From contig DAOUPV010000005.1 of assembly GCA_030625965.1 (NCBI GenBank), positions 21,125 through 85,124 of the forward strand: DNA of 64,000 nucleotides, given 5' to 3'. Positions within the stretch are counted from its first letter, which is position 1. Each line of letters starts with the position of its first letter. The notes below the pieces were generated by a model. That model made no database searches. It worked only from the letters and a program-made list of their open reading frames with translations, and was not told the origin of the DNA. This stretch comes from Clostridia bacterium. GTDB taxonomy: Bacteria; Bacillota; TC1; UBA5767. Shown piece by piece: positions 53,830 to 63,044 of the stretch. A program made the position numbers and the translations under genes.

Positions 53830-53832
53830 GCA

Positions 53833-54789
53833 TTAATATAGAGAATCTGGGAACAAAGCTATATTTTTCATCCCCTGATGATCCCTGTCTCGCGTAAATC
53901 TCTCATCATCCTGCAATTGGTGCTTCAGCGCGGTCAGCGAGTCGAATTTTACTTCATCTCGTATCCGATCTGTGAAGGAGACTTGAATGGTTTTTCCATA
54001 AAGATCATCTGAAAAATCCAAAAGATGGGCTTCAATGTTCGTTTCAAAATCATCGCCTACAGTCGGTTTCTTACCAACGTTGATCAGCGCCTTGTGAATC
54101 GAATCCAAAGCTCTTACATAGCCCATGTAAACGCCTTCCTTCGGTACCAGCAGGTTTTCACTCAGATTGAGATTGGCTGTTGGATATCCTAGGGTATGTC
54201 CCAAGTGGTTTCCCTCCACAACAATGCCTTCGACCATCGGGAAATAGCCAAGCAGCGCGCCGGCCAGGTTTACTTCCCCTTCTTTGATCAAGTCTCGGAT
54301 GGCGGTAGAGCTGACGCTCATATCCTTGGTCCGGACTTCCTTTTGCACGTGGAGCTCATAGTCCAATTCATCCTTTAGATCTTCCAGCAGGTAGATATTG
54401 CCCATCTGTTTGTCTCCAAAGTGATAATTGTAACCTACGAATATATGACTAGCCTGGTATCTGTCCAGGAGTATCTCTTTGATGAAGGCCTTGGGATCCA
54501 TGGTCGCAGTCTCTTGGTCAAACGGCAATATGATCAGATAATCCACACCCATACTTTCCAGGATCGAGTCCTTTATATGGTGTGGCAGAATCTGCCCCGG
54601 GCCCCTACCCAGGAAAAATTCCTTGGGATGGGGTGAAAAGGTGAGGACAGCTGTTGCCAGTCCTTGCTCCTTTGCCACCTCCAAAGCCTGTTCAATTAAT
54701 CTTCTATGTGCTATATGCAATCCGTCGAAGTTGCCGAGTGAAATACAGATCGGCTCCTCTATACGGGTTATGCCTTCAATGATTTTCAA
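53833..54789 (-). CDS. ribF: Bifunctional riboflavin kinase/FAD synthetase
   Basis: RibF phosphorylates riboflavin to FMN and adenylates it to FAD. The 318 residues have an N-terminal nucleotidyltransferase domain (LGNFDGLHIAHRRLIEQ near 18, VGYNYHFGDKQMG near 117, and DMSVSSTAIRDLI near 158) and a C-terminal riboflavin kinase domain (GHTLGYPTANLNL near 200 and INVGKKPTVGDD near 240). It overlaps truB by 4 bases. Confidence 0.96.
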   Translation of the reverse strand: MKIIEGITRIEEPICISLGNFDGLHIAHRRLIEQALEVAKEQGLATAVLTFSPHPKEFFLGRGPGQILPHHIKDSILESMGVDYLIILPFDQETATMDPKAFIKEILLDRYQASHIFVGYNYHFGDKQMGNIYLLEDLKDELDYELHVQKEVRTKDMSVSSTAIRDLIKEGEVNLAGALLGYFPMVEGIVVEGNHLGHTLGYPTANLNLSENLLVPKEGVYMGYVRALDSIHKALINVGKKPTVGDDFETNIEAHLLDFSDDLYGKTIQVSFTDRIRDEVKFDSLTALKHQLQDDERFTRDRDHQGMKNIALFPDSLY

Positions 54790-55709
54790 GCGTAAAACAC
54801 CTTCTTCATCCTGATACTTAGGCTTTCACCTTCTCGTTCACACGCTGCCACGCCCAGAAGTTGGCCTTTAGGCAGATAGAGCATCAACGTTTCACCGCAA
54901 TCCAAACCCTCATCATCCGTTAAGTCCAGGTCTGCTGTAGTTATGCTGTTACCATGTATGGCACGCTCCGCTGCTTTCTGGTTCTGGATTGTAAATCTCT
55001 TAACCGGGACAATGTCGCCAATGTCTTGCAGGAATGAATCGTCTTGTTGTTCCCGCAGTGCTTCGATTTCCTTGATGGTAAGTGCATCATCAAGAGTGAA
55101 TACCCCTACTTTGGTGCGGCGAAGGTTCCCCATCACACCGATGGTTCCCATGGCTGTCGCCAAATCCTTGCAGTAGGTGCGAATATAGGTGCCCTTGGAA
55201 CAGACCACCTCGATGCCGGCAATCCAGTTTTCTTCCTTCAGAACTGGACCGTAAAGCAGTTTGTTTTCATGGATGGTGACCGTTCTTGCAGGCCGTTCTA
55301 TTTCCTGGCCTTTTCTGGCCAGCTTATACAGTTTCTGACCGTTAATCTTCACAGCTGAATACATAGGTGGGATCTGGTCTATCTGACCTTTTAGATCCGC
55401 CAGCGCTTCTGCAAGACCCGTAAGATCTTCTTCTGCAATCTGACGCTGTTCCAAAATCCGTCCCTGCATGTCTTCCGTATCTGTCATGATTCCGAAGACA
55501 AGGTCCGCCACGTAGGTTTTCTCCACATCTTCCATATATTGGATCATCTTGGTGGCGTTTCCCACCGCAATGACCAATACGCCTTCCACTTCCGGATCCA
55601 AGGTCCCCGTATGGCCGATCTTCTTGGTGCGAAGAACGCCTCGGAGTTTGGCTACTACATCATGTGAAGTCCAGCCCTTTTCCTTTTTTAAATTAATGAA
55701 TCCATGCAT
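54786..55709 (-). CDS. truB: tRNA pseudouridine-55 synthase TruB
   Basis: TruB makes pseudouridine 55 in the T-loop of tRNAs. The 307 residues start MHGFINLKKEKGWTSHDVV. The catalytic aspartate is in KIGHTGTLDPEVEGVL near 40, and SKGTYIRTYCKDLATAMG is near 180. A PUA-like C-terminal region follows. It overlaps both neighbours (ribF by 4 and nrnA by 22 bases). Confidence 0.97.
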   Translation of the reverse strand: MHGFINLKKEKGWTSHDVVAKLRGVLRTKKIGHTGTLDPEVEGVLVIAVGNATKMIQYMEDVEKTYVADLVFGIMTDTEDMQGRILEQRQIAEEDLTGLAEALADLKGQIDQIPPMYSAVKINGQKLYKLARKGQEIERPARTVTIHENKLLYGPVLKEENWIAGIEVVCSKGTYIRTYCKDLATAMGTIGVMGNLRRTKVGVFTLDDALTIKEIEALREQQDDSFLQDIGDIVPVKRFTIQNQKAAERAIHGNSITTADLDLTDDEGLDCGETLMLYLPKGQLLGVAACEREGESLSIRMKKVFYA

Positions 55710-56686
55710 TTGTATTCCTTGTCTACCTCTTCTTGTACAACCTTGAGGATCCGTTCTTCTTCTTGATCCAGAGTCCCTTTGATCTTAAAACCGGCCGCTC
55801 TCTTATGACCGCCGCCTCCGAAGACAGAAGCGATCTTGGTCGCATCGATACAGGATTTGGTGCGCACAGAAACCTTCAACTGGCCCTTTTCCATCTCCTT
55901 GATGAATAGTGCAACTTCCACGCCGGTAATGGTCCTGGGATAGTCCACGAAGGATTCCAAATCACCGTTGTTCAGTTGGTGACGTTCGATTTCCTCCAGG
56001 GAGATCTTGATCCAGGATATTCGGCCGTCCTCCGATAGCTTGATGTTGTCCAACACATTAGACAAAGCATGAATTCGGTTGTACGGCTCATTCTCCCAAA
56101 TGCTGGTCCGGATGATGTTGATATCTGCGCCATAATCAATCAGGTCCGCCGCAATACGCAGCGTCTCCGAAGATGTGGATTCGTATTTGAACGATCCAGT
56201 ATCGGTGGTTATGCCCGTATAAAGAGCATTGGCGATCTGGTCGTTCCAATCGATATCCCACTGCTTCAGAATCCCGTAAAGAATCTCACAGACGGCTGCC
56301 GCCGTCTCATCTACCAGGTTCAGGTCACCAAACTTCTCGTTGCTCTTGTGATGATCGATGTTGATGATATGCTTGACCTTCGGGAACTCCCGCTCCATCT
56401 CATAACCCAGACGGTGCAGGTCGCTCGAATCCAGCACCACAGCTACCTCGTGTTCCCGGTCCGGTATGCTATTCATAGAATAGATCAACCGGTAAGGATC
56501 ACAGAAGGTATAGCGATATGGGATTTCATCAAGATTAAGAGCCTCTGCGTCGAATCCCATCTGCTCTAAGGCCAATGTCATGGCCACCGTGGATCCGATG
56601 CAGTCGCCATCAGGATCCCTGTGGCTGGTTACCAGTATCTTACGGCCTTTCAGCAGGGAAAGCATGTCTTCTGCTTTCTTATTCAC
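55688..56686 (-). CDS. nrnA: DHH family phosphoesterase, NrnA type (oligoribonuclease/pAp phosphatase)
   Basis: The 332 residues have a DHH domain (VTSHRDPDGDCIGS near 20, NIDHHKSNEKFGD near 110) and a DHHA1 domain with GGGGHKRAAGFKI near 295. NrnA-type enzymes degrade very short RNAs and pAp. Clostridial members between rbfA and truB may alternatively hydrolyse cyclic-dinucleotide products. GTG 56686 follows AGGTGAT closely. ATG 56692, two codons earlier, is the alternative. Both start inside the end of rbfA. Confidence 0.9.
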   Translation of the reverse strand: MNKKAEDMLSLLKGRKILVTSHRDPDGDCIGSTVAMTLALEQMGFDAEALNLDEIPYRYTFCDPYRLIYSMNSIPDREHEVAVVLDSSDLHRLGYEMEREFPKVKHIINIDHHKSNEKFGDLNLVDETAAAVCEILYGILKQWDIDWNDQIANALYTGITTDTGSFKYESTSSETLRIAADLIDYGADINIIRTSIWENEPYNRIHALSNVLDNIKLSEDGRISWIKISLEEIERHQLNNGDLESFVDYPRTITGVEVALFIKEMEKGQLKVSVRTKSCIDATKIASVFGGGGHKRAAGFKIKGTLDQEEERILKVVQEEVDKEYKCMDSLI

Positions 56687-57035
56687 TGTCATCACCTTTC
56701 TTGATCTGTGCCAACAATGTGTCAATATGCGTTCCATGTTCTACGGAATGGTCGTACAGAAAATGGATTTCCGGAACATGTCTCAGCTGTATGCGATGTC
56801 CGATTTCCCGGCGGATGTATCCCTTGGCGCTTTCCAAAGCCTTGGTTGTCTCCTCGATTGAATTCTGTTCACCCAAAACACTGAAATATATTTTGGCATC
56901 ACTCAGATCGCTGGTCAGTACCACACTGGTTATGGTCACGAATCCCACACGGGGGTCCTTGACGTTATCACGGATAATCTTGGCTGTCTCTTTTTTTATT
57001 TCTTCAGATACTCTTCTCGCTCTTTGTTTGCTCAT
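56679..57035 (-). CDS. rbfA: Ribosome-binding factor A
   Basis: RbfA is a KH-like 30S maturation factor needed at low temperature. The 118 residues include MSKQRARRVSEEIKKETAKI, DPRVGFVTITSVVLTSDLSD and GYIRREIGHRIQLRHVPEIH, covering the whole family. It lies between infB and nrnA, the conserved order. Confidence 0.97.
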   Translation of the reverse strand: MSKQRARRVSEEIKKETAKIIRDNVKDPRVGFVTITSVVLTSDLSDAKIYFSVLGEQNSIEETTKALESAKGYIRREIGHRIQLRHVPEIHFLYDHSVEHGTHIDTLLAQIKKGDDSE

Positions 57036-57052
57036 TTTCTCACTTCCCGAAT

Positions 57053-59410
57053 CTATAGTTCGCGGGCAATCTTCTCATGGGTATAGGCTTCGATGATGTC
57101 GCCCTCTTTCATGTCATTGAATTTCTCAAATCCAATACCGCATTCGAATCCGCTGGCAACTTCCTTGGCGTCATCTTTGAAACGTCTCAGGGAGGATAGC
57201 AGGCCGTCAAATACAATCACACCGCCTCTAACAATACGTACGTTGGCGGAATTGGTGATTTTACCACTGGTCACATAGCAACCGGCGATGGATCCCACCT
57301 TAGGCACCTTGAAGATATCTCTAACTTCAGCGACACCCAGCTCAACTTCACGGATTTCCGGATCTAACAGTCCGGACATGGCTGCTCTTACATCATCGAT
57401 GGCTTCATAGATGATGCGGTACAGTTTCACATCCACTTCTTCCTGTGCTGCGATTCTCTTGGCGTTGCTGTCCGGTCTAACGTTAAAGCCGATGATGATG
57501 CCGTTGGACGCGGATGCCAGAATGACGTCAGTCTCAGTAATGGCACCTACACCGCTGTGAATGATGCTCACTTCGACTTCGTCGGTATTCAGATTGAGCA
57601 GCGACTGGGACAATGCTTCCACACTACCCTGCACATCACCCTTAAGGATAATGGACAGCTCTTTCTTTTGACCTTCCTCGAAGTTCTTGAACAGGTCCTC
57701 CAAAGTCACCTTGCTGTTTTGGGACATGTTTTCTTCTTTTTCAACGATGCAACGCTGTTCCACAATCTCGCGGGCAAACTTCTCGTCGTCGACCGACTGG
57801 AAGATATCTCCGGCTTTGGGAACTGTGCTCAGACCCAATACTTCCACTGGTGTGGCTGGTGGTGCTGAGGAGATGCTCGCGCCGCTTTCATCGGTCATGG
57901 CCCGTACTTTACCGACACATTGTCCTGAAACGACCACGTCTCCAACATTCAATGTTCCTTGCTTGACCAGCAAGGTGGCCACAGGGCCTCTTCCTTTGTC
58001 CAGTTCAGCCTCGATTACGAAGCCGTCAGAAAGACGATCAGGATTGGCTTTCAATTCCAGCATCTCGGATACAAGCAGGATCATTTCCAGCAAGTTGTCG
58101 ATGCCTTCTTGGGTGATTGCGGATACTTTACAGAAAATGGTGTCTCCGCCCCATTCTTCTGAGACCAGTTCATATTCAGTCAATTGCTGCATGACACGAT
58201 CCGGGTTTGCACCCTCTTTGTCCATTTTGTTGACTGCGACGATAATAGGTACACCGGCAGCTTTCGAGTGCGAAATCGCCTCGATGGTCTGTGGCATTAC
58301 ACCGTCGTCAGCTGCAACAACCAAGATAGCGATGTCCGTTACTTGTGCACCCCTGGCTCTCATCGAAGTGAACGCAGCGTGGCCAGGCGTATCGATAAAT
58401 GTCATCTTTTCGCCGTTCTTCTCAACCTGGTAAGCACCGATATGCTGTGTGATACCACCGGCTTCGCCTTCGGTTACTTTTGTTGCTCTAATGGCGTCCA
58501 ACAGTGAAGTTTTACCGTGGTCAACGTGTCCCATGACAGTAATGATGGGCGGACGTTTCGTCATGTCCTTCACATCCACTTCGGTCATTTCGATTTCAGT
58601 GACCCTTTTGTTGGATTTGAACTCAGCTTTGATTTTAAATTCGTCTAACACAAGAACAGCCGTATCGTAATCGACGGTCTCGTTGATGGTTGCCATAACA
58701 CCCATTTTCATAAGTTTTGCAATCACTTCGCTAGCCGTCTTGCGAATCATCATGGCCAGGTCCTTGATTGTGGTTTCCTCGCCCACTGTCACTTCTGTAA
58801 CCAATGCAGGTGGCTGCTTGGGTCCTTTAGACTTCCTCTTTTTACCCTTATGGTAGGTTCTACGCTCACTCAGAGAAAGATTTCTGTCAATCTTCTCCTG
58901 TCTGATTCTCTTCTGACGTCGTTCCTCATCACTGTTAACAGGTTTTTTCTTAGGAATTGGCTTGGTTTTCTTCTTAGGTGGCGTGGTGAAAACTGGTTTC
59001 CGCTCTGGTGCCTCTGATCTGCTGTCCGGTTTTCTAGCCGGTCTGCTGGCTGGTCTAGACTCCCTGGGTTTATCGGATCGTGGCGCACCTGGTTTCGTTT
59101 GCGTTCTAGGCCTTTGCGTAGGTTTACGCTTGGAGTCTTCCGTTTTTTTCTTTTCTTCCGTCTCACGCTTGGCTGCTTCGCGTCTTTCAGCATCCTGTCT
59201 TTCCTTTACAGCTCTTTTGCGTTCCTTTTCTTTCTGTTCCAGCCTTTTGAACGCTTCCGCGATGAAAGCCCTGACTTTCTTCTCATCTTCTGCGCCTAAG
59301 CTACTCATATGGTTCTTGGCTTCAATTTCAAGCTTATTAACCACCCATAGCATTTCCTGATTTGTTGTTTTCAGTTCTTTTGCTAATTCATACAATCTCT
59401 TCTTGCCCAT
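57053..59410 (-). CDS. infB: Translation initiation factor IF-2
   Basis: IF-2 is the GTPase that brings initiator tRNA to the 30S subunit. The 785 residues comprise an N-terminal IF2-N domain, a lysine/arginine/proline-rich linker (about 60-200), then the G domain with [17 protein letters not shown] near 295, DTPGHAAF near 345 and NKMDKEGA near 400. Beta-barrel domains II and IV and domain III make up the rest. Normal length for Firmicutes. Confidence 0.98.
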   Translation of the reverse strand: MGKKRLYELAKELKTTNQEMLWVVNKLEIEAKNHMSSLGAEDEKKVRAFIAEAFKRLEQKEKERKRAVKERQDAERREAAKRETEEKKKTEDSKRKPTQRPRTQTKPGAPRSDKPRESRPASRPARKPDSRSEAPERKPVFTTPPKKKTKPIPKKKPVNSDEERRQKRIRQEKIDRNLSLSERRTYHKGKKRKSKGPKQPPALVTEVTVGEETTIKDLAMMIRKTASEVIAKLMKMGVMATINETVDYDTAVLVLDEFKIKAEFKSNKRVTEIEMTEVDVKDMTKRPPIITVMGHVDHGKTSLLDAIRATKVTEGEAGGITQHIGAYQVEKNGEKMTFIDTPGHAAFTSMRARGAQVTDIAILVVAADDGVMPQTIEAISHSKAAGVPIIVAVNKMDKEGANPDRVMQQLTEYELVSEEWGGDTIFCKVSAITQEGIDNLLEMILLVSEMLELKANPDRLSDGFVIEAELDKGRGPVATLLVKQGTLNVGDVVVSGQCVGKVRAMTDESGASISSAPPATPVEVLGLSTVPKAGDIFQSVDDEKFAREIVEQRCIVEKEENMSQNSKVTLEDLFKNFEEGQKKELSIILKGDVQGSVEALSQSLLNLNTDEVEVSIIHSGVGAITETDVILASASNGIIIGFNVRPDSNAKRIAAQEEVDVKLYRIIYEAIDDVRAAMSGLLDPEIREVELGVAEVRDIFKVPKVGSIAGCYVTSGKITNSANVRIVRGGVIVFDGLLSSLRRFKDDAKEVASGFECGIGFEKFNDMKEGDIIEAYTHEKIAREL

Positions 59411-59424
59411 ACACTCTACCTCCG

Positions 59425-59727
59425 TTACATCTCATCCACTGATCCCGCCATGGATCTCTCTATGCTTTTTGCAAACTGTGAGTCAGTAATTCCAATCACC
59501 GTACGAGGTGATTTCCCGATGGCTATTCCCAATTCGTAACGGTCACCGGTCTGATAACATTTATCTCCATACTGCTTCTTATAGTGTTGCGCTGTCTCTT
59601 CACTGCAATCTACGCTGAGGATCACCAGCATGATAGATTTCATATGTGCCCGACAGGTGTTGTCGCCAGATACCAGACTGCCTGACTTAGAGGCGAATCC
59701 CAAAAGGGTTCTGGTTTTCTCATTCAT
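59425..59727 (-). CDS. ylxQ: L7Ae family ribosomal protein-like YlxQ
   Basis: The 100-residue L7Ae/L30e-type RNA-binding protein has [20 protein letters not shown], a kink-turn binding family start, and [13 protein letters not shown]. YlxQ is encoded between ylxR and infB across Firmicutes. Its RNA target is not established. It overlaps ylxR by 8 bases. Confidence 0.93.
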   Translation of the reverse strand: MNEKTRTLLGFASKSGSLVSGDNTCRAHMKSIMLVILSVDCSEETAQHYKKQYGDKCYQTGDRYELGIAIGKSPRTVIGITDSQFAKSIERSMAGSVDEM

Positions 59728-59989
59728 GATTCAATACCTGGTTGCTTAGTTCTACAATTAAGTCATCGCTAAGATCCATATCCAACGCTCTGGACAAGCT
59801 CTTGCTCTTTATTGCCTTTCGGAAACATTCTTCCTTTTTACAGATATATGCGCCCCGTCCCGGTGATTTGCCGTCCGGATCGATTTTTACTTCCTTTTCC
59901 GGGGTGCGTACGATGCGAATCAACTCGAGTTTCTCCTTCTTTTCTCTGCAGCCTACGCAGCTGCGCATCGGTATCTTCTTATTCTTCAT
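59720..59989 (-). CDS. ylxR: YlxR family RNA-binding protein (DUF448)
   Basis: The 89 residues contain the DUF448 hallmarks MRSCVGCREKKEK, ELIRIVRTP and GKSPGRGAYICKKEECF. The cysteines in CVGC and CKKEEC are present. YlxR members bind RNA or nucleoid DNA, and a link to RNase P or gene regulation has been reported in other bacteria. The start lies inside the nusA 3' end. Confidence 0.94.
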   Translation of the reverse strand: MKNKKIPMRSCVGCREKKEKLELIRIVRTPEKEVKIDPDGKSPGRGAYICKKEECFRKAIKSKSLSRALDMDLSDDLIVELSNQVLNHE

Positions 59990-61325
59990 CCTCTTGATTC
60001 ACTTCCTCCGCTTCCAATTCCTCGGTAGCTTCCGTTTCCGGTTCCAAGTCCGATTCATCAAGAGATTCTTCCACTACTTTCAATTCCTCGGTAGCTTCCG
60101 TTTCCGGTTCCAAGTCCGATTTATCAGGAGATTCTTCCACTACTTCCAAGTCATCGGTTAGGTCCGCTTCTGCTTCCATCTCCGCTTCCCTGAGCAATGC
60201 TTCCTCTTCTTCCATCAGCGCAGCTAGACGCAATGTGAAATTGGATGGTTCAATTCTAAACGCTTCCTCACCGCCATGTTCCTCGATGAAGTCTTCCATC
60301 TGCGTTTCGCTCTTGATGTCAATTTTCCAGCCGGTCAATTTTGCAGCCAGACGGACGTTCTGTCCTTCCTTCCCGATGGCCAGCGATAGCTGATTGTCAG
60401 GCACGACAACTCTTGCAGAGTTCGGACCATCCTCCAAGAAGATTTCTACTACCTTAGATGGTGACAACGCATTGGCTACGAAAATTCTGGAATCTTCATT
60501 CCAGTTGATAATATCTATTTTCTCACCCGAAAGTTCATCGACTACACGCTGTACTCTAGCACCTTTAGGACCTACACAGGCACCAACCGCATCGACGTTA
60601 TTGTTTGAAGAGTGCACGGCGATCTTGCTTCTGGCACCCGGCTCCCTGGATACGCTCTTGATTTCCACGGTGCCGTCATGTATTTCAGGAACCTCCAGTT
60701 CAAATAGTCTCTTGATCAGTCCAGGATGGGTTCTGGAGATGATGATCTGCGGGCCCTTGTTGGTCTTTTTCACTTCAACGATATAAACCTTGATTCGGTC
60801 TCCGCTGTTGTAACGCTCTTTAGCGATCTGCTCTGTTACCGGCAGCATCCCTTCGGTTTTTCCGAAGTCTATGAAAATGTTGCCATTCTCAATACGCCGA
60901 ACCACACCCGTGATGATGTCGGTTGAACGGTTGCTGAATTCTTCAAATATGATGTTTCTTTCCGCTTCCCGGATACGTTGCACCACGACCTGCTTGGCGG
61001 TCTGGGCTGCGATACGTCCGAAATCGCGCGGGGTGACCTCGTTTTCAATCACATCACCGAGCTCATATTCGATATCAATAACTTTGGCATCTTCCAATGA
61101 TACTTCCATCCGATCATCTGTCACTTCTTCAACGATGAACTTCTGGGCGTACACCTGGATGTCTCCCTGTTCTTTGTCGATCACCACCCGTACACTCTGC
61201 GGGGTGCTGAAATTCTTCTTATAGGCAGAAATCAAAGCTGCTTCCAAGGCTTCCAGCAGTATATCAATGGAAATGCCTTTTCCCTTTTCAATTTCTTTTA
61301 AAGCCGAAATAAATTCCTTATTCAT
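59979..61325 (-). CDS. nusA: Transcription termination/antitermination protein NusA
   Basis: NusA binds RNA polymerase and nascent RNA and tunes pausing and termination. Starting at ATG 61325 (MNKEFISALKEIEKGKGIS), behind GGAGG, it has 448 residues. It has the N-terminal polymerase-binding domain (1-130), S1 (about 130-200), KH1 and KH2 (about 205-345, GPKGARVQRVVDELSGEKID and IGKEGQNVRLAAKLTGW). An acidic tail of about 95 residues contains a 22-residue tandem repeat. Firmicute NusA usually ends near residue 370, so the tail is an addition. The ylxR start lies in its 3' end. Confidence 0.97.
   Translation of the reverse strand: MNKEFISALKEIEKGKGISIDILLEALEAALISAYKKNFSTPQSVRVVIDKEQGDIQVYAQKFIVEEVTDDRMEVSLEDAKVIDIEYELGDVIENEVTPRDFGRIAAQTAKQVVVQRIREAERNIIFEEFSNRSTDIITGVVRRIENGNIFIDFGKTEGMLPVTEQIAKERYNSGDRIKVYIVEVKKTNKGPQIIISRTHPGLIKRLFELEVPEIHDGTVEIKSVSREPGARSKIAVHSSNNNVDAVGACVGPKGARVQRVVDELSGEKIDIINWNEDSRIFVANALSPSKVVEIFLEDGPNSARVVVPDNQLSLAIGKEGQNVRLAAKLTGWKIDIKSETQMEDFIEEHGGEEAFRIEPSNFTLRLAALMEEEEALLREAEMEAEADLTDDLEVVEESPDKSDLEPETEATEELKVVEESLDESDLEPETEATEELEAEEVNQEDEE
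60015..60146. repeat. 66-bp tandem duplication in the nusA 3' end
   Basis: 60015-60080 and 60081-60146 are direct copies that differ at only three positions and keep the reading frame. They encode an acidic block (EESxDxSDLEPETEATEEL type) twice. The near identity indicates a recent duplication. Confidence 0.92.
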
Positions 61326-61343
61326 TCTGTTCTCCTCCAAAAA

Positions 61344-61808
61344 CTAAAACTGTGCTGCCAGACGGGCAGAACTGACCATTTCCTTGTCAAACTGCTTCAA
61401 TGATCCGTTTATATCAATCGTAATGCTCTTTTCATCATACGATTCCAAAATGCCTTCAAATTCTTTTTTACCATCCAATTTTTGGTAAAGCTTGACATGG
61501 ATGAGCTTTCCCTTGGCCTCTTCAAAGTCCCGGTCTTTGCGAATCGGAGCTTCGATGCCTGGCGAAGAGACTTCGAGGATATATCCCTCTTTGGAATCTG
61601 TGAACTCTTGGTCCAAAATGGGATCCAAATAACGGGATACCGTTTCACAATCATCAATCGAGATGCCATTCGGTGTCGTTATAAAGAATCTCAGGTACCA
61701 GTCTGCACCCTCTTTCTTCCATTCCACATACCTCAAGTCGTAGCCCAGCTCTGCGAACTCTTTTTCAAATCGCATTTCCATGCGTTGCTGGATGTCTTTA
61801 GCGCTCAT
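61344..61808 (-). CDS. rimP: Ribosome maturation factor RimP
   Basis: RimP assists 30S assembly. The 154 residues show LGYDLRYVEWKKEGADWYLR, SIDDCETVSRYLDPILD, YILEVSSPGIEAPIRKDRDF and a C-terminal SH3-like domain. It heads the rimP-nusA-ylxR-ylxQ-infB-rbfA operon. The leader carries a terminator-like hairpin between promoter and start. Confidence 0.97.
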   Translation of the reverse strand: MSAKDIQQRMEMRFEKEFAELGYDLRYVEWKKEGADWYLRFFITTPNGISIDDCETVSRYLDPILDQEFTDSKEGYILEVSSPGIEAPIRKDRDFEEAKGKLIHVKLYQKLDGKKEFEGILESYDEKSITIDINGSLKQFDKEMVSSARLAAQF

Positions 61809-61830
61809 CCGCTTACCTCCTATGGATAAT

Positions 61831-61858
61831 ATAAAAAGTGGGCTGTGAGCCCACTTTT
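61831..61858 (-). terminator. Terminator-like hairpin inside the rimP-nusA leader (possible attenuator)
   Basis: The 11-bp perfect stem AAAAGTGGGCT/AGCCCACTTTT (61834-61844, 61848-61858) with a 3-base loop is followed on the minus strand by a T-rich tail. It lies between the promoter at 61883-61911 and the rimP start, so it would stop transcripts of the operon early. NusA-dependent attenuation of the nusA operon leader is reported in Bacillus. Confidence 0.8.
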
Positions 61859-61882
61859 ACGTCTACTATTTCAGTTCGATTC

Positions 61883-61911
61883 ATTATAATGCAAACCCCT
61901 CTGTTTTACAA
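61883..61911 (-). promoter_or_regulatory. Promoter of the rimP-nusA-infB operon
   Basis: TTGTAA (61906-61911), 17 bases and consensus TATAAT (61883-61888) on the minus strand predict a start near 61876, about 70 bases before rimP. Confidence 0.85.
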
Positions 61912-61966
61912 GACTTTTCGTTTCATTAACGTCAAGCATGATTTACTGCATGATTTACTGCTTGAT

Positions 61967-62527
61967 TTACTTCCTGTTACCTGTACATCCGAATACCTGT
62001 TCCAGCAGCTGTATGTACTCCCTGTACGACCTGGTGTCTGCCAGTGAAGCAAGTGCCTTCCCCATCTCCCGATAATACCATTCCTGACGTTTCGGATCCT
62101 TCTGGTTGAATCTGTTCCAGAAATCAGACCCGCATTCCTCCAGATCGCGTTCCACGGCCCGCAGGTTGGAGAGTTTGTCTGCCAGCACCAGCAGTTTAAG
62201 CTGTTCATCCTGAGAATCTTGAATCATTCGGATGGCTGTTTCTTTTCTTTCGGACCAACTGAGGGATTTGTTCTCTGTCTCATCACCTACCAACTGACAG
62301 ACCCGTTTATCAAATAGCTCCTTCAGTTCCGCTAGCGTCACATCCGTGTCTTCCAACACATCATGCAAGAGTGCGGCGATCACCGTATCTTCATGACCTT
62401 TTTCCTGTATTACGATCTGGGCCGTCTCGACCGGATGAAAAATATAAGGTGTCTCGCTGCCTTTTCGTGTCTGACCACAATGGGCCGTGAGTGCGAATGC
62501 CATCGCGTCTTCAATCTTCCCTGTCAT
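61967..62527 (-). CDS. Small HD-domain protein resembling the (p)ppGpp hydrolase domain (SAH/MESH1-like)
   Basis: The 186 residues show the RSH hydrolase pattern: AHCGQTRKGSETPYIFHPVE (His31), then VIAALLHDVLEDTDVT (His55-Asp56, Glu59-Asp60) and LVLADKLSNLRAV near 128. There is no synthetase, TGS or ACT domain, so it resembles stand-alone alarmone hydrolases. Hydrolysis of another nucleotide is possible. ATG 62527 sits behind GGGAGAGG and overlaps none of the neighbour's essential end. Three 12-bp direct repeats follow the stop (about 61934-61970). Confidence 0.83.
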   Translation of the reverse strand: MTGKIEDAMAFALTAHCGQTRKGSETPYIFHPVETAQIVIQEKGHEDTVIAALLHDVLEDTDVTLAELKELFDKRVCQLVGDETENKSLSWSERKETAIRMIQDSQDEQLKLLVLADKLSNLRAVERDLEECGSDFWNRFNQKDPKRQEWYYREMGKALASLADTRSYREYIQLLEQVFGCTGNRK

Positions 62528-62549
62528 ATCCTCTCCCATATCAGTTCTA

Positions 62550-63044
62550 TCACATGAATCGTTCAAAACGGTCCTGGTCCACACCGCATATGGGACAGCG
62601 TTTCGGTGGCTGGTCCTTGGCCATCAAGTAGCCGCAAACCTTGCATCGGAACACCGGATAGGACAACCCCGCATCGGATAGCTTGTTCTTGTCGCTCACC
62701 TCAGAAGATTTTCTTCTTCGTCTTTCCGGAATCGAAGTCACTTCCTTGTTACCGGCAAATACTTCTTCGTCCACATATAGGGCACAATAACAGGCTCCGT
62801 ATTCAGCCAGGTCGTCATCCCTGTAATCACAGGGACAGACCAAGTCCAAATCCTCTTCCTTTTTCCCTGTAGAAAGACGGCAGGGACAGGACAGGTACCC
62901 ATAGCGGTCCTGGTTCGCAAGCAGGCCCTGCAACAGCATATCCACGAACTCACGGTCGGGATTAAGATAGTAGCCTTTTCCTGCTATCTCGTTCTCTATC
63001 TTAGCGTATAGCGCTTCCACTCTACTCTTTATATTATTATCCAC
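62550..63044 (-). CDS. Ferredoxin:thioredoxin reductase catalytic-chain domain fused to a rubredoxin-like domain
   Basis: The 164 residues comprise an FTR beta-chain-like domain (about 1-100) and a C-terminal rubredoxin-type zinc/iron ribbon (about 130-164). The FTR cysteine pairs are CPC (53-55), CPC (70-72) and CYC (85-87). Chloroplast FTR has CPC-x16-CPC-x8-CHC, so the spacings here (14 and 12) and the Tyr in place of His differ. The ribbon has CKVC (134, 137) and CPIC (150, 153). The [4Fe-4S] plus disulfide chemistry should pass single electrons to a dithiol, and the rubredoxin could feed them in. The next gene is a glutaredoxin-like protein overlapping by 8 bases, a likely partner. Confidence 0.88.
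   Translation of the reverse strand: MDNNIKSRVEALYAKIENEIAGKGYYLNPDREFVDMLLQGLLANQDRYGYLSCPCRLSTGKKEEDLDLVCPCDYRDDDLAEYGACYCALYVDEEVFAGNKEVTSIPERRRRKSSEVSDKNKLSDAGLSYPVFRCKVCGYLMAKDQPPKRCPICGVDQDRFERFM

Noticed and set aside
61934..61970. Three short direct repeats of about 12 bp (CATGATTTACTG type) after the HD gene
   Set aside because: Too few and too short for a CRISPR or regulatory array. Probably replication slippage downstream of a stop codon.
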